Positions 17,225 through 25,844 of a stretch of 32,420 nt of DNA are shown here, one piece after another (position 1 is the stretch's first letter; each line of letters begins with the position of its first letter). A program made the position numbers and the translations under genes. The notes under the pieces are model-generated. The model was not told the origin of the DNA, did not search any database, and saw only the letters and a list, made by a program, of their open reading frames with translations. This stretch comes from an uncultured Desulfobacterales bacterium (lineage in GTDB: Bacteria; Desulfobacterota; Desulfobacteria; Desulfobacterales; JAFDCJ01). The stretch lies in assembly GCA_945787595.1 (NCBI GenBank), contig CALZJV010000075.1:1-32420 (forward strand). Direction: 5' to 3'.

Positions 17225-17653
17225 CGGATTTCGTTAATTAGTCAATTAGTTGATTGGTTGATGAGTTTATCGGTTTGAGAGCTTAAATGACAGCATATCT
17301 TAAATCCGCAATCCAAAATCCAAAATCTCCAATCGAAACATTCCCCATTCCACATTCTTTTATATGATTGGCCACGGACACACACAGACAAACACAGACA
17401 GTAAAATCCTTTGTATAATTAATGTCCGTGTGCATCTGTGTGCGTCTGTGGCTATTTTGAACGGTCCCAAAATCCGCCTTCCCTCCGGGGCGTAAGCCCT
17501 ATGGCACCTACGGGCCGGAAGCCGCATTCCACCTTCCGAATTCCCACTTCCCCCATTCCGCCTTCCCCATTCCGCATTCCACCTTCCGCCTTCCCCATTC
17601 CGCATTCCACCTTCCGCCTTCCCCATTCCCCATTCCGCTTTCCGCATTCCAAT
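17225..17653. repeat. Compound repeat region: several degenerate arrays and core-2 copy 2
   Basis: In order: AGTTGATTGGTTGATGAG-type units (17238-17266); CAATCCAAAATCC units (17308-17335); CACAGACA-type arm (17371-17400) with its inverted partner at 17424-17452; core-2 copy at 17481-17521; then an array of about 14 units like CCGCATTCCACCTTCCG/CCCCATT from 17523 to 17650. The array ends at the stop codon of the FAD-subunit gene. No plausible gene; frames within it only translate the repeats. Confidence 0.75.
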
Positions 17654-18526
17654 CTATTTCGCTCTTGCAAGCGCCTTGAGTCCCATACGCTTTACCAGAA
17701 CTCCAACCATTTCTCTGCGGTACCAGGCAAGGCCCCGGATGCTGTCTCTGACTTTTGATTCTTCGCCGGCCAGTCTACCGGCCTCCGTTAGAGATTTTTC
17801 ATCGACAGCCTTGCCGGTCAAATAATTTTCCGCCTGAAGGCATCGCAGCGGTGTGGGAGCAGCAACTCCCAGGCAAATCCGGGCTCTGGCGCATGTCTGC
17901 ATGTCTTCCTCCATACTCAGCAGAACGCCGACACCGAGCATGGGAAGTTCCATGGCTTCCCGGCGGCCGTGTTTGATATAAGCACCCCCGGAACGGGGAA
18001 GCAGCGGGGGAATAATAATTTCAAGAAGAATTTCGCCGCTCGCCAGATCGCATTGACCCGGTCCCAGAAAAAACCGTCCTAGTTCTATAGACCGGTGCCC
18101 CTTGGTTCCGTAGATATGCGCTTTTCCTCCCAGCGCTATCAATGGTATGGCCCCGTCCGCCGAGGGAACGGCATTGACCAGATTGCCGCCGATGGTCGCT
18201 ACATTGCGAATCTGAACGCAGCCGATGTTTTTAATGGCGTCATGCAAAATCGGGTAGTTCAGTTGAACAATGGATGATTTCTCTATCGCGCGATGGGTGA
18301 TGAACGCACCGATAAAAAGCTCTCCGGTTTCATGGTTCAGGAAGGGACGATCCTGCCCGAGAATGTGCTTCAGAGAAATCAGATAATCCGGTGCCAGCTT
18401 GCCTTCTTTAACCTTGACCAGCACATCGGTACCCCCGGCAATATATTTGGCCCGGTCCCCATAAGATTCGTGTAGTGAAATGGCCTCGTCCAAATTTTTA
18501 GGAACGAGGTGGTTGAATTTTCTCAT
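17654..18526 (-). CDS. Molybdenum hydroxylase FAD-binding subunit (CoxM-type medium subunit)
   Basis: A 290-residue FAD subunit with the two flavin-binding motifs AGGTD (30-34) and TIGGNLVN (111-118). It lacks the ~40-residue cysteine-rich insertion that carries a 4Fe-4S cluster in 4-hydroxybenzoyl-CoA reductase, so the enzyme is probably a hydroxylase and not an aromatic-ring dehydroxylase. AGGGGG lies five bases before the ATG at 18526. It follows the thiolase gene in the same direction, with a core-1 element in the gap. Confidence 0.93.
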   Translation of the reverse strand: MRKFNHLVPKNLDEAISLHESYGDRAKYIAGGTDVLVKVKEGKLAPDYLISLKHILGQDRPFLNHETGELFIGAFITHRAIEKSSIVQLNYPILHDAIKNIGCVQIRNVATIGGNLVNAVPSADGAIPLIALGGKAHIYGTKGHRSIELGRFFLGPGQCDLASGEILLEIIIPPLLPRSGGAYIKHGRREAMELPMLGVGVLLSMEEDMQTCARARICLGVAAPTPLRCLQAENYLTGKAVDEKSLTEAGRLAGEESKVRDSIRGLAWYRREMVGVLVKRMGLKALARAK

Positions 18527-18535
18527 AAAAACCCC

Positions 18536-18690
18536 CTATTGGAATGACGAATGGCGAATGAATAATGAATAATTATAGAAGTCGCCACGCTCCATCATTG
18601 ATAATTTAAAATCGATAGAATTCCTTAATTCGTCAATCGTCATTTATCATTCGTCATTTTTTTCATTCGTCATTCGTCATTAACATGATA
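18536..18690 (+). repeat. Core-1 family inverted element, copy B
   Basis: Left arm of AATGACGAATGG units (18541-18573), core TCGCCACGCTCCATC (18582-18596) with AAATCGAT (18609-18616), AGAATTCCTTAATT, and a right arm ATTCGTCATT (to 18679). The right arm is longer than the left, with an extra block after a T-run. Confidence 0.78.
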
Positions 18691-18789
18691 TCAGAGGACA
18701 GAAATTGGAATTCGGAAGTCGAAAAGATTGGAAGACAAATGTATAGTTTTATCTTTACTCAATTAACTTATCCAACTCTGTCGACTCAA

Positions 18790-18882
18790 TCAAGTATATA
18801 TATCCGCAATCCGAAGTCTTTTTTTCCGCATTCCGAATTCCGAATTCTTCTATACGCGCTATGCCCTATGCTCTCTGCCCTT
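18790..18882 (+). repeat. Degenerate ATTCCGAATTCCG array and GCCCTATGCTC units at thiolase 3' end
   Basis: CGCATTCCGAATTCCGAATT units (18808-18848), then CGCTATGCCCTATGCTCTCT (18856-18880), abut the thiolase stop. The 18527-18882 interval holds only this and copy B of core-1. Confidence 0.6.
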
Positions 18883-20073
18883 TTATCCTATCTTCAGCAC
18901 GATCGCAGCGCCCGTATCCCCGGCGGCACAACCGCCAAAGAGCAGATAGCCACCACCGGCCATGACCACCTCTTCTATCCCTTCGATAATCAGACGCCCG
19001 GCGGTCGGTCCCTGGGGATGTCCGAATATAAGGGAACAGCCGAAGTTGTTCATCTGATTGACATCGACACCCAGTTTATCCGCAAGGTAAATGTCATTGG
19101 CAGCAAAAGGATTGTGAGTTTTAATGGCTTTGAGATCACCGGCCGAAATCCCGGCATTATCCAGGGCCATTTGAGCCGCGGGATACACTGCCGCAGCCAT
19201 GTAAGCCGGTTTGGCTCGATTGTACCCATAAGAAATCACCTGGATTTCGACATCTGGATCGGCGCTCAGTTCTTTGGCTTTTTCACGGGTGGCGACTGTA
19301 ATGGCACAATGGCCGTCCGCCGGGTGGGTCTGGGCACCAAACGTGTGAACCCCGTCCGGTAACACCGGTCTGAGCTTCGCCAGACCCTCGGCGGTCGATG
19401 CCATGATACCTTCGTCCTCTTCGAGCATAATCGTCTTCTTCTTGGAGACCTGAAGCATAACCGGATACATATAGCGTTTCTGAAAAGCCCGCTCGTCGGC
19501 CAGCGCATCCTGATATTGTTCGTACCGTCGCAACGTCACGGCATCGCACTGCTCCCGGGTGATGCCGGCTTCGGCCGATACGTTTTCAGCCGTTTTAATC
19601 ATGGCCTCACCGGCCCAGGGATCCTTGGCAAAGTTGTCCATCAGCCAGTCTTCGGAAATCACCTGGGCACCGGGACCTTTGGGGTTGGGCCAGATCGCGT
19701 GCGGTCCGTTGGAGCACCGATCGGTCATCAGACACATGGGGGTTTGGAATAAACCGGTCTCAACCCCTACACTGGCCTGGTAAATAGCGATGGTCGAGGT
19801 TGAACAGGCTTGGCTGACCAGAATTCCTGGTATTCCGTCAGCTCCCATCATGCCCGCCGCCCAGGGACCACCATAAAACCCGTGAGGCTGATGGACGGTG
19901 ATGCCTAAAAAGAGATAATCATAAATCTTCGGATCCCAGTTTTTCTCCGCCAGCCATCTTTTGGCCGTCTCGGCAGCCAGTACGATGGAATTCTCATTGG
20001 CCATGCTCCCCTGCCAGCGTGAAAATGGAGAACTGTAATAACCCTTGTACGGAATATACGTTTTCGTCAACAT
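18883..20073 (-). CDS. Thiolase-family protein (acetyl-CoA acyltransferase-like)
   Basis: A 396-residue thiolase. The nucleophilic cysteine lies in SQACSTST (Cys90), the asparagine region in THNPFAAND (321 on), the catalytic histidine in FGHPQGPTAGR (His352), and the second cysteine in GGCAAGDTGAA (Cys382), all needed for Claisen cleavage or condensation. I chose the ATG at 20073 because AAGGAG lies 7 bases upstream; the frame is open to 20127. The motifs differ slightly from the classical forms (GHPxGxSG, CxGxGxG), as in a subgroup of aromatic-pathway thiolases. In a pathway releasing an aroyl-CoA plus acetyl-CoA, it would do the last thiolytic step. Confidence 0.88.
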   Translation of the reverse strand: MLTKTYIPYKGYYSSPFSRWQGSMANENSIVLAAETAKRWLAEKNWDPKIYDYLFLGITVHQPHGFYGGPWAAGMMGADGIPGILVSQACSTSTIAIYQASVGVETGLFQTPMCLMTDRCSNGPHAIWPNPKGPGAQVISEDWLMDNFAKDPWAGEAMIKTAENVSAEAGITREQCDAVTLRRYEQYQDALADERAFQKRYMYPVMLQVSKKKTIMLEEDEGIMASTAEGLAKLRPVLPDGVHTFGAQTHPADGHCAITVATREKAKELSADPDVEIQVISYGYNRAKPAYMAAAVYPAAQMALDNAGISAGDLKAIKTHNPFAANDIYLADKLGVDVNQMNNFGCSLIFGHPQGPTAGRLIIEGIEEVVMAGGGYLLFGGCAAGDTGAAIVLKIG

Positions 20074-20149
20074 CGCACTCTCCTTCATCGTTACTAATTC
20101 ATTATTGGTTATATGGGCATCCTGCATTTGCCAGTTTACAGTTTTATTT

Positions 20150-20236
20150 TTTTAACCACAAAATACACGAAAGACACGAAAGTTTTGTTGAATAAATTTT
20201 TTTTAGTGTTTTTCGTGCTTTTCGTGGTTTAATTAT
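20150..20236. repeat. Inverted repeat with ACACGAAAG arms
   Basis: AACCACAAAATACACGAAAG with ACACGAAAG (20154-20182) faces TTTTCGTGCTTTTCGTGGTTT (20211-20232) across an A/T-rich loop. It lies between the CoA-ligase stop (20257) and the thiolase start and could form a long mRNA hairpin. Confidence 0.7.
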
Positions 20237-20256
20237 TTCTTTTAAATTAAAAGTGA

Positions 20257-21549
20257 TCACTCCGGTCGATTGTCGAAAAACCTTTTCGATTTCCGCTCTG
20301 ATCTCGGCAAAGAACAGTAGTCCACAATTTCTACCTCACAGCCGACCATAATTTTCTTTTTTATCTCAGTCTGCACCTTTGCGGCCAGTTCGGGCTTTTG
20401 GGACGGATCTAAATCATCACAGCACTCCAGCCGGATGGTCATATAGTCTTTGCCGTCATCTTTTCTTGTCAGATGAACCTGGTATTCACACCCGGCATCT
20501 GAAATCGAAGATAATACTTCATCAATCTGTCCCGGATAGATGTTCACGGCCCGGAAAATGATCATATCATCCGAGCGACCCTGGATTCGGTCATGCATGG
20601 GAAGAACGTTGCCACAGGAACACGGATGATCGATCAGCCGTGTCAAGTCCCGCGTCCGGTAGCGAATCAGCGGCGCGGCTTCCTTACACAAGGTGGAGAC
20701 CACCATTTCACCAATCTCGCCGGGCGACACCGGTTCGAGTGTTTCCGGATCGAGAATCTCCAGGATATAGTAGTCCGCCCAGTAGTGGATCCCCTCGTGC
20801 CTGGAACAATCCAGCCCCGTACCCGGTCCATACAGCTCGGTCATTCCCGGGATATCAAACATCTCCTCCAGACCCAAGAGATCTTTGATCCGTGTGCGCA
20901 TGGCATCACTACTTCTCTCCGAACCGAAGATCATCTTTTTGAGCGCAATTTTGTCTTTCAGGTTCCGGCGGTTTATCTCCTCGGCCATCAGAAGGCCCAT
21001 GGATGCCGTACAACACATCGCCGTGGACTGAAGATCAACCAGAAACTGACACTGCATGTCGATGTTACCCGGCCCCACCGGAAGGGCCATGGCACCAAAT
21101 TTCTCACAACCCAGCTGAAACCCCACCCCGGCCGTCCAGATACCGTATCCCACGGCGATTTGCACCCTGTCTTCGACGGTAATCCCGGCCATTTCATAAC
21201 ATCTGGCAAAAAAATGAATCCAATCGTCGATGTCTTTCTGGGTGTAGCTCAAAATTTTCCGTCTGTCGGTGGTACCGGAAGAGGCATGTATTCTGACCAC
21301 CTCGGATTCAGCAACCGAAAGAAGTGCAAACGGGTAGCCTGTGCGCAAATCCTCTGCTGTGGTGAAAGGCAATCTTCGAATGTCATCTAACGTCCGAATA
21401 TCTTCGCAGCGGAGGCCAGCGGCATCCAGCTTTTCCCGATAATGGGAAGATCCCCGGTAGGCATGGTTAACTGTCCATTGCAGGCCTTTTAGCTGGTGCT
21501 GCCGAAGTTCATCAAGATTTTCAAAAGAGGGCATGAAGGTCCTACCCAT
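20257..21549 (-). CDS. PaaK-family acyl-CoA ligase, copy 2 (variant nucleotide loop)
   Basis: A 430-residue phenylacetate-CoA ligase homologue. It has the classical length and the C-terminal hinge QGRSDDMIIFRAVNIYP plus the RYRTRDLTRLI segment. The nucleotide loop reads HASSGTTDRRK (88-98) where the family normally has SSGTTGKPT: the glycine after TT is Asp, and a basic triplet follows. AAGGAG lies 7 bases before the ATG at 21549. It lies between thiolase and hyuB copy 2. It shares few local motifs with the ligase at 2974 (different substrate pocket and loop), so the two probably activate different acids. The altered loop does not necessarily destroy activity. Confidence 0.9.
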   Translation of the reverse strand: MGRTFMPSFENLDELRQHQLKGLQWTVNHAYRGSSHYREKLDAAGLRCEDIRTLDDIRRLPFTTAEDLRTGYPFALLSVAESEVVRIHASSGTTDRRKILSYTQKDIDDWIHFFARCYEMAGITVEDRVQIAVGYGIWTAGVGFQLGCEKFGAMALPVGPGNIDMQCQFLVDLQSTAMCCTASMGLLMAEEINRRNLKDKIALKKMIFGSERSSDAMRTRIKDLLGLEEMFDIPGMTELYGPGTGLDCSRHEGIHYWADYYILEILDPETLEPVSPGEIGEMVVSTLCKEAAPLIRYRTRDLTRLIDHPCSCGNVLPMHDRIQGRSDDMIIFRAVNIYPGQIDEVLSSISDAGCEYQVHLTRKDDGKDYMTIRLECCDDLDPSQKPELAAKVQTEIKKKIMVGCEVEIVDYCSLPRSERKSKRFFDNRPE

Positions 21550-21587
21550 AGTACACTCCTTACACCGGACAAGCCGGAATTGACTAA

Positions 21588-21757
21588 TTAAGATTGAAGA
21601 TTGAAGATTGAAGATTTGTGGATGTCGCTTCGCTCTGTCATTTTTAAAATCGTTATTTTATTATTGATCAGCCGGCTTCCGGCTCGTAGAACGTAGAGCC
21701 TACAGCTGGGAGAGAGGCGTACCTTAAATCTTCAATCGACAATCTTCAATTTTAGAA
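21588..21757 (+). repeat. Core-1 family inverted element, copy C
   Basis: Left arm of ATTGAAG units (21590-21617), core TCGCTTCGCTCTGTC (21625-21639) plus AAAATCGTT, then a GC-rich insert resembling core-2 (21672-21712), then a right arm of AATCTTCAATCG units (21726-21757). The right arm encodes the last residues of the HyuB protein whose stop is at 21724. Confidence 0.7.
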
Positions 21758-23565
21758 TATCGCTCAGCCCGAACCTTCTCAGTCTCTAGCGGATCCACTT
21801 TCAATGTCACCGGATCAATCACAACGCCGTAATCATCCCGTGCCTTTTCCAGGCTCACATATCCATTGACCACATCCGCCTCCACCGCCTGGGGGTCGCG
21901 CTGCAGGGGATCACCGTATCCGCCGCCGCCGGCACTGTCAAACTGAATGGCATCACCAGGCAGGCACAGCGTCAGGCCACTGGGGTCTCCGGTCTGTCCG
22001 TTGACCATAAATCGGGCTCCGGAACCCGGCCCCGCGCCGAACAGACCGCGGGGAGGATATTTGTAGCGACCCGCCTGAACCGCAATCGACGTCGGTCCCT
22101 GTGGAGCGTAGTCATCGTCGGGAACCCGAATCGTCATCTTTCTGCCCAAACCGCCCCGCATTTTCCCCGGCCCACCGGAATCACAAACCAGGCTGCGTTC
22201 CTCCACGATCAATGGGGTGTCGCTTTCAAAAATTTCCACCGGCGTATTGGCCCCGTTGGCCGGGAAAATAGCACAGTGGTGGCCGTCCATACGGCTGCCG
22301 GCCCCGAGTCCACCCCCCCGAATAATCATGGTCAGCCAGGGGGCTTCGTTGTATCGTTTGCCGTAAAAAATGTTGGTTTGGGCCGGAGTGCCGCCGCTTT
22401 CTGCGATGATGTTGTCCGGTGTGGCTGCGGCCAGGGCCTTGTATACCATCTCGGTCATGAAGTGACCAATCTGCATCCGGGCCGCTACAGCCGCCGGGAA
22501 TTTACAATTGACCACCGTACCTTCGGGAGCAGTCATCTTCACCGGACGAATGGCACCTTCATTGATAGGGATATCGGGATCGAATGCGCTTTTGACGGCC
22601 ATAAATACATAGGCATAGGTAAAGTTATACACGACGTTGCCGCCCCAATCCACTTGGGACGAGGTGCCGTCAAAATCAATGTAAATATCGCTGTCTTTGA
22701 CTTCCACCGTCACCTTGATGGTAATGTCTTCCCGTTGTCCGGCACCCTCGATGATGCCTTCATAGGGATAGGCCCCATTGGGAATCTTTAAAATGGCCGC
22801 CCGCATGCTCTTTTCGGTGCGGTCAATGATTTCATCGGCCAGCTCATCCAGGGTGTCCAGACCTTCATCTTCCAGCATTTCAATGACCTTCTGGGCACAC
22901 ACATGATTGGCAGCCACCTGGGAACGGATATCGCCGGTCACCTCCTCCGGCGTTCTGACGTTCCAGCGGATCATTTCTAAAACGCTCTCATTGAGAACCC
23001 CGGCCTCATACAATTTTAAAGGGGGTATAAATATGCCTTCTTCATAGACCTGGCGGTTGTCCGAGGCAACCCGGCCGCCAATATCGGAGTGGTGGAAGAC
23101 ACAGGCGGTAAAGGCCACCGGCCGTTCTTTATAGAATATGGGACTCATCACGCAAACATCGTTCAAATGCCCGGCCAGAAGCCATGGATCATTCACAATA
23201 AAAACATCACCCGGTTGGTAGGCATCGGGCGCGATAGAGTTGATTAACGTTTTAACTCCCAGCGCCATGGCGCCGGCCTGCCCCGGCGTGCAAAACGTTC
23301 CCTGGACCAGTTCCTGTCCGCGGCTGTCGGTAAACATGCAGGTATAGTCATGGGCATCGCGCAGAAGACTTGAAAACGCCGTGCGGGCAACGGAAGCGTC
23401 CGCCTCGTCAACAATCGAAATCAGCCTGCGCCACAAAATCTCCAGCGTAATATGGTCGAACTGGGATTTTGGATTTTGGCCTCCGGCCTGTAGGGGCCGC
23501 AGGGGCCTACGCCCCGGAGGGATTTTGGATTTTGCTGAGTCGTTCAATCCTGCTTCGTTTTGCAT
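21724..23565 (-). CDS. hyuB: Hydantoinase B / carboxylase HyuB-family subunit (copy 2), with repeat-derived ends
   Basis: A 613-residue HyuB protein: DHITLEILWRRLISIVDEADASV, VNDPWLLAGHLNDV, FHHSDIGG (both metal-type His kept), the GSRMDGHH segment and GGGGYGDP near the C-terminus. It pairs with the adjacent hyuA at 23705. Two oddities: residues about 10-37 (rich in Pro, Arg, Gly) are encoded by a core-2 repeat lying in frame just after the start, and the last ~11 residues (YSKIEDCRLKI) come from the arm of core-1 copy C. The ATG at 23565 is supported by GAGGTG 8 bases upstream, so the repeat is most likely translated. A later start would require another in-frame codon with a ribosome site, which I do not see. 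Confidence 0.9.
   Translation of the reverse strand: MQNEAGLNDSAKSKIPPGRRPLRPLQAGGQNPKSQFDHITLEILWRRLISIVDEADASVARTAFSSLLRDAHDYTCMFTDSRGQELVQGTFCTPGQAGAMALGVKTLINSIAPDAYQPGDVFIVNDPWLLAGHLNDVCVMSPIFYKERPVAFTACVFHHSDIGGRVASDNRQVYEEGIFIPPLKLYEAGVLNESVLEMIRWNVRTPEEVTGDIRSQVAANHVCAQKVIEMLEDEGLDTLDELADEIIDRTEKSMRAAILKIPNGAYPYEGIIEGAGQREDITIKVTVEVKDSDIYIDFDGTSSQVDWGGNVVYNFTYAYVFMAVKSAFDPDIPINEGAIRPVKMTAPEGTVVNCKFPAAVAARMQIGHFMTEMVYKALAAATPDNIIAESGGTPAQTNIFYGKRYNEAPWLTMIIRGGGLGAGSRMDGHHCAIFPANGANTPVEIFESDTPLIVEERSLVCDSGGPGKMRGGLGRKMTIRVPDDDYAPQGPTSIAVQAGRYKYPPRGLFGAGPGSGARFMVNGQTGDPSGLTLCLPGDAIQFDSAGGGGYGDPLQRDPQAVEADVVNGYVSLEKARDDYGVVIDPVTLKVDPLETEKVRAERYSKIEDCRLKI
23463..23535 (-). repeat. Core-2 family repeat inside the hyuB coding sequence
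   Basis: The segment 23479-23521, flanked on both sides by GGGATTTTGGATTTT-type units, aligns in reverse complement with 17481-17521 (CCTCCGGGGCGTA, then GGCCGGAGG). Its length keeps the hyuB frame open. Confidence 0.7.
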
Positions 23566-23587
23566 GAATCATGCACCTCATTTTTTA

Positions 23588-23745
23588 TAAGATTGGCCAC
23601 AGACACACACAGACAAGCACAGACAGTACAACCTCTGATAAAAATCGGTCATCTGTTCTCTGTCATCTGTTCTCTGTCATCTGTTCTCTGACATCTGTCC
23701 TCCGTCATCTGCCCTCTGCCCTCTGTCCTCTGTCTTCTGTCTGTA
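23588..23745. repeat. CACAGACA and CTGTTCTCTGTCAT arrays between hyuB and hyuA
   Basis: A CACAGACACACACAGACA arm (23594-23625), similar to 17371-17400, is followed by about ten units of CTGTTCTCTGTCAT/CCTCTGT (23650-23743). The array extends across the hyuA stop at 23705 and encodes its C-terminal tail. Confidence 0.7.
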
Positions 23746-25825
23746 GATCGATCCAGACAAATCCGTAATCATCAACGCCGGCTTGTGCATCTTCGCCAAC
23801 GATAATGGTGGATTCTTTTTCTTCGATAATGGCCGGCCCTTTCATCACTGCGCCCGGGAAAAGTTTAAAGCGATCATATACTGTAAATGGTATAAACTCC
23901 TTGCGGACCAGCGAGAATGCCCGACGCTCCCCTTTGATACAGTCCGAAGTTTTTCCAGTGGTCTGCTGCAACGGCGGTATACGAAACTCTCGCTGGGGAA
24001 GGCTTGCGCGAACCTTGAAGGTCACAAATTCAACCGGGGTTTCCGGATAGGTCCGACCGTAGAGCTTTTTGTAGACGTCGTCGAAAAGCTCCCGAATCTG
24101 AACCTTTTCCCATTGGAAAAAAGACTGTTGTTCAAGGTGAAGATCGGTTTCCGCCCCCTGACCCACAAAACGCATCATCAGGGTCCGCTCGAAAATCACC
24201 GTTTCGTCCTTGCTTGCCTGTTGCAGAATGGCGGCGCCTTCTTCTTCAAGTTCTTTAAATAGGTTCTCGATCTCCTTAAAGTCGGCATCATCCAGAGTGA
24301 CGCGGTGACTCCTGGTCAAATCAAAGGCCACCGGAGCAGTAAAAAAACCAAGCGCGGATCCCACGCCGGCCAGGGGGGGAACGAGGATCCGCGGCGCACC
24401 GATTTTTTTCGCCAGGCCATAGGCATGCACCGGACCGGCACCCCCGAAGGCTGAAATAGTAATGATATTTGGGTTGCCGCCTTTTTCCGCAATATGGGTT
24501 TTGGCCGCAGCTGCCATGGTCTCATTGATCAGATCGTGGATACCAAAGGCCGCCCCCACCGCCGTCGTGCCAAGAGGCTTGGCAACCTTTTCTTCCAGAG
24601 CTTTTTCGGAAGCCGCTTTGTCCAGCGACATGGTCCCGCCCAGAAAATAGTCGGGATCCAGGTAGCCCAGCACCAGATCGGCATCGGTCACCGTAGGGTT
24701 TTGACCGCCGCGCCCGTAACAGGCGGGCCCGGGATCTGCTCCGGCACTTTCAGGCCCGACCTGCAAAAGGCCCATTTTGCTCGTCTTGGCAATGCTGCCG
24801 CCGCCGGCTCCAATTTCCATTAAATCCACTACCGGTACCTGAATGGGCAGACCGCTTCCTTTCTTAAATCGCTGGACACGCCCCACCTCAAAGGTGGAAA
24901 CCAGGCCGGCCTGTCCCTTCTGTATTAAACAGGATTTGGCCGTCGTTCCACCCATGTCGAAGCAGAACATGTCTTTTATTTTAAACATCCGGCCATAATG
25001 CTGCGATGCAATCACCGCCGCAGTGGGTCCCGATTCGATGATTCTCACCGGAAACTGGCGGGCGGTCTCAACGGAAGTGATACCACCGCTGGAAAGCATG
25101 ATAAAGAGTTTTCCCTTAAATCCCAGCGATTCCAGACGGGAGGAAAGTCTGGCCAGGTATTTGGCTGTAATCGGTTTAACATACGCGTTGGTTACGGTGG
25201 TGCAGGTCCTCTCATATTCGCGGATCTGGGGCAAAACTTCAAATGAAGTGGATAAAGACAAATCCGGTGCCGCTTGCTCAATTATTTTCTGAATTTTTTT
25301 TTCGTGCACCGGGTTTTCATAGGAATTAATCAAACACACTGCTAACGATTCGATTCCCTGTTCGAGCAGACCGCTGAGCACCCGACGCACTTCCCGCTCA
25401 TCCAGGGCGCTGATTACCCGGCCGTCAACGGTGATGCGTTCTGAAACTTCATGACGCAGCGATCGCGGCACCAGCGGCAGTGGATACTCGGCAAAAATGT
25501 CGTAAGCATCGTATCGAAGCTCGCGGCCCAACTCCAGCACATCACGAAACCCTCGGGTGGTAATCAGACCGGTTTTGGCGCCTTTTCTTTCGATGATGGC
25601 ATTGATCACCAGGGTGGTGCCATGGATGACTTCCTCGATTTGCGGCATAAATCCGGGTGTACGTTCCAGCAATTCCCGGATCCCCTGCTCGACCGCATCA
25701 GAGGGATCGCCCGGGGTGGTCAAACATTTGTTTATCGTAAATTCACCCGTATCATCGTTCACCAAAACAAAATCCGTGAACGTGCCGCCGATGTCACATC
25801 CTAATCTATAGATCTCGTTCGCCAC
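23705..25825 (-). CDS. hyuA: Hydantoinase A / carboxylase HyuA-family ATP-binding subunit (copy 2)
   Basis: A ~706-residue HyuA: GCDIGGTFTDFVLV, IHGTTLVINA, ESGPTAAVIAS, DMGGTTAKS, IGAGGGSIAK, GPACYGRGGQNPTVTDADLVLGYL. I place the start at a GTG (25825) because AGGAGG lies about 6-7 bases upstream and the family begins here. The frame is open to 25915, but that upstream part translates a repeat array. The last ~13 residues (LQTEDRGQRAEGR) are encoded by a CTGT-rich array. It lies next to its hyuB partner and just after the mutase gene, so this pair probably works near the mutase step or on a second lactam or ketone. Confidence 0.93.
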   Translation of the reverse strand: MANEIYRLGCDIGGTFTDFVLVNDDTGEFTINKCLTTPGDPSDAVEQGIRELLERTPGFMPQIEEVIHGTTLVINAIIERKGAKTGLITTRGFRDVLELGRELRYDAYDIFAEYPLPLVPRSLRHEVSERITVDGRVISALDEREVRRVLSGLLEQGIESLAVCLINSYENPVHEKKIQKIIEQAAPDLSLSTSFEVLPQIREYERTCTTVTNAYVKPITAKYLARLSSRLESLGFKGKLFIMLSSGGITSVETARQFPVRIIESGPTAAVIASQHYGRMFKIKDMFCFDMGGTTAKSCLIQKGQAGLVSTFEVGRVQRFKKGSGLPIQVPVVDLMEIGAGGGSIAKTSKMGLLQVGPESAGADPGPACYGRGGQNPTVTDADLVLGYLDPDYFLGGTMSLDKAASEKALEEKVAKPLGTTAVGAAFGIHDLINETMAAAAKTHIAEKGGNPNIITISAFGGAGPVHAYGLAKKIGAPRILVPPLAGVGSALGFFTAPVAFDLTRSHRVTLDDADFKEIENLFKELEEEGAAILQQASKDETVIFERTLMMRFVGQGAETDLHLEQQSFFQWEKVQIRELFDDVYKKLYGRTYPETPVEFVTFKVRASLPQREFRIPPLQQTTGKTSDCIKGERRAFSLVRKEFIPFTVYDRFKLFPGAVMKGPAIIEEKESTIIVGEDAQAGVDDYGFVWIDLQTEDRGQRAEGR

Positions 25826-25844
25826 CAATTGCCTCCTATTATGA

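Noticed and set aside
17523..17650. Possible CRISPR array (also 27582-27680 and 23650-23743)
   Set aside because: Units are only 7-16 bp, degenerate and contiguous without unique spacers, and no cas gene is present.
14089..18526. Aerobic CO dehydrogenase (CoxMSL)
   Set aside because: The large subunit lacks the AYxCSFR active-site loop of form I CO dehydrogenase; the motifs fit a general molybdenum hydroxylase.
17654..18526. 4-hydroxybenzoyl-CoA reductase beta subunit
   Set aside because: The ~40-residue cysteine-rich insertion carrying the extra 4Fe-4S cluster is absent.
20593..21390. 265-residue plus-strand open frame
   Set aside because: Shadow of the PaaK-type ligase on the minus strand.
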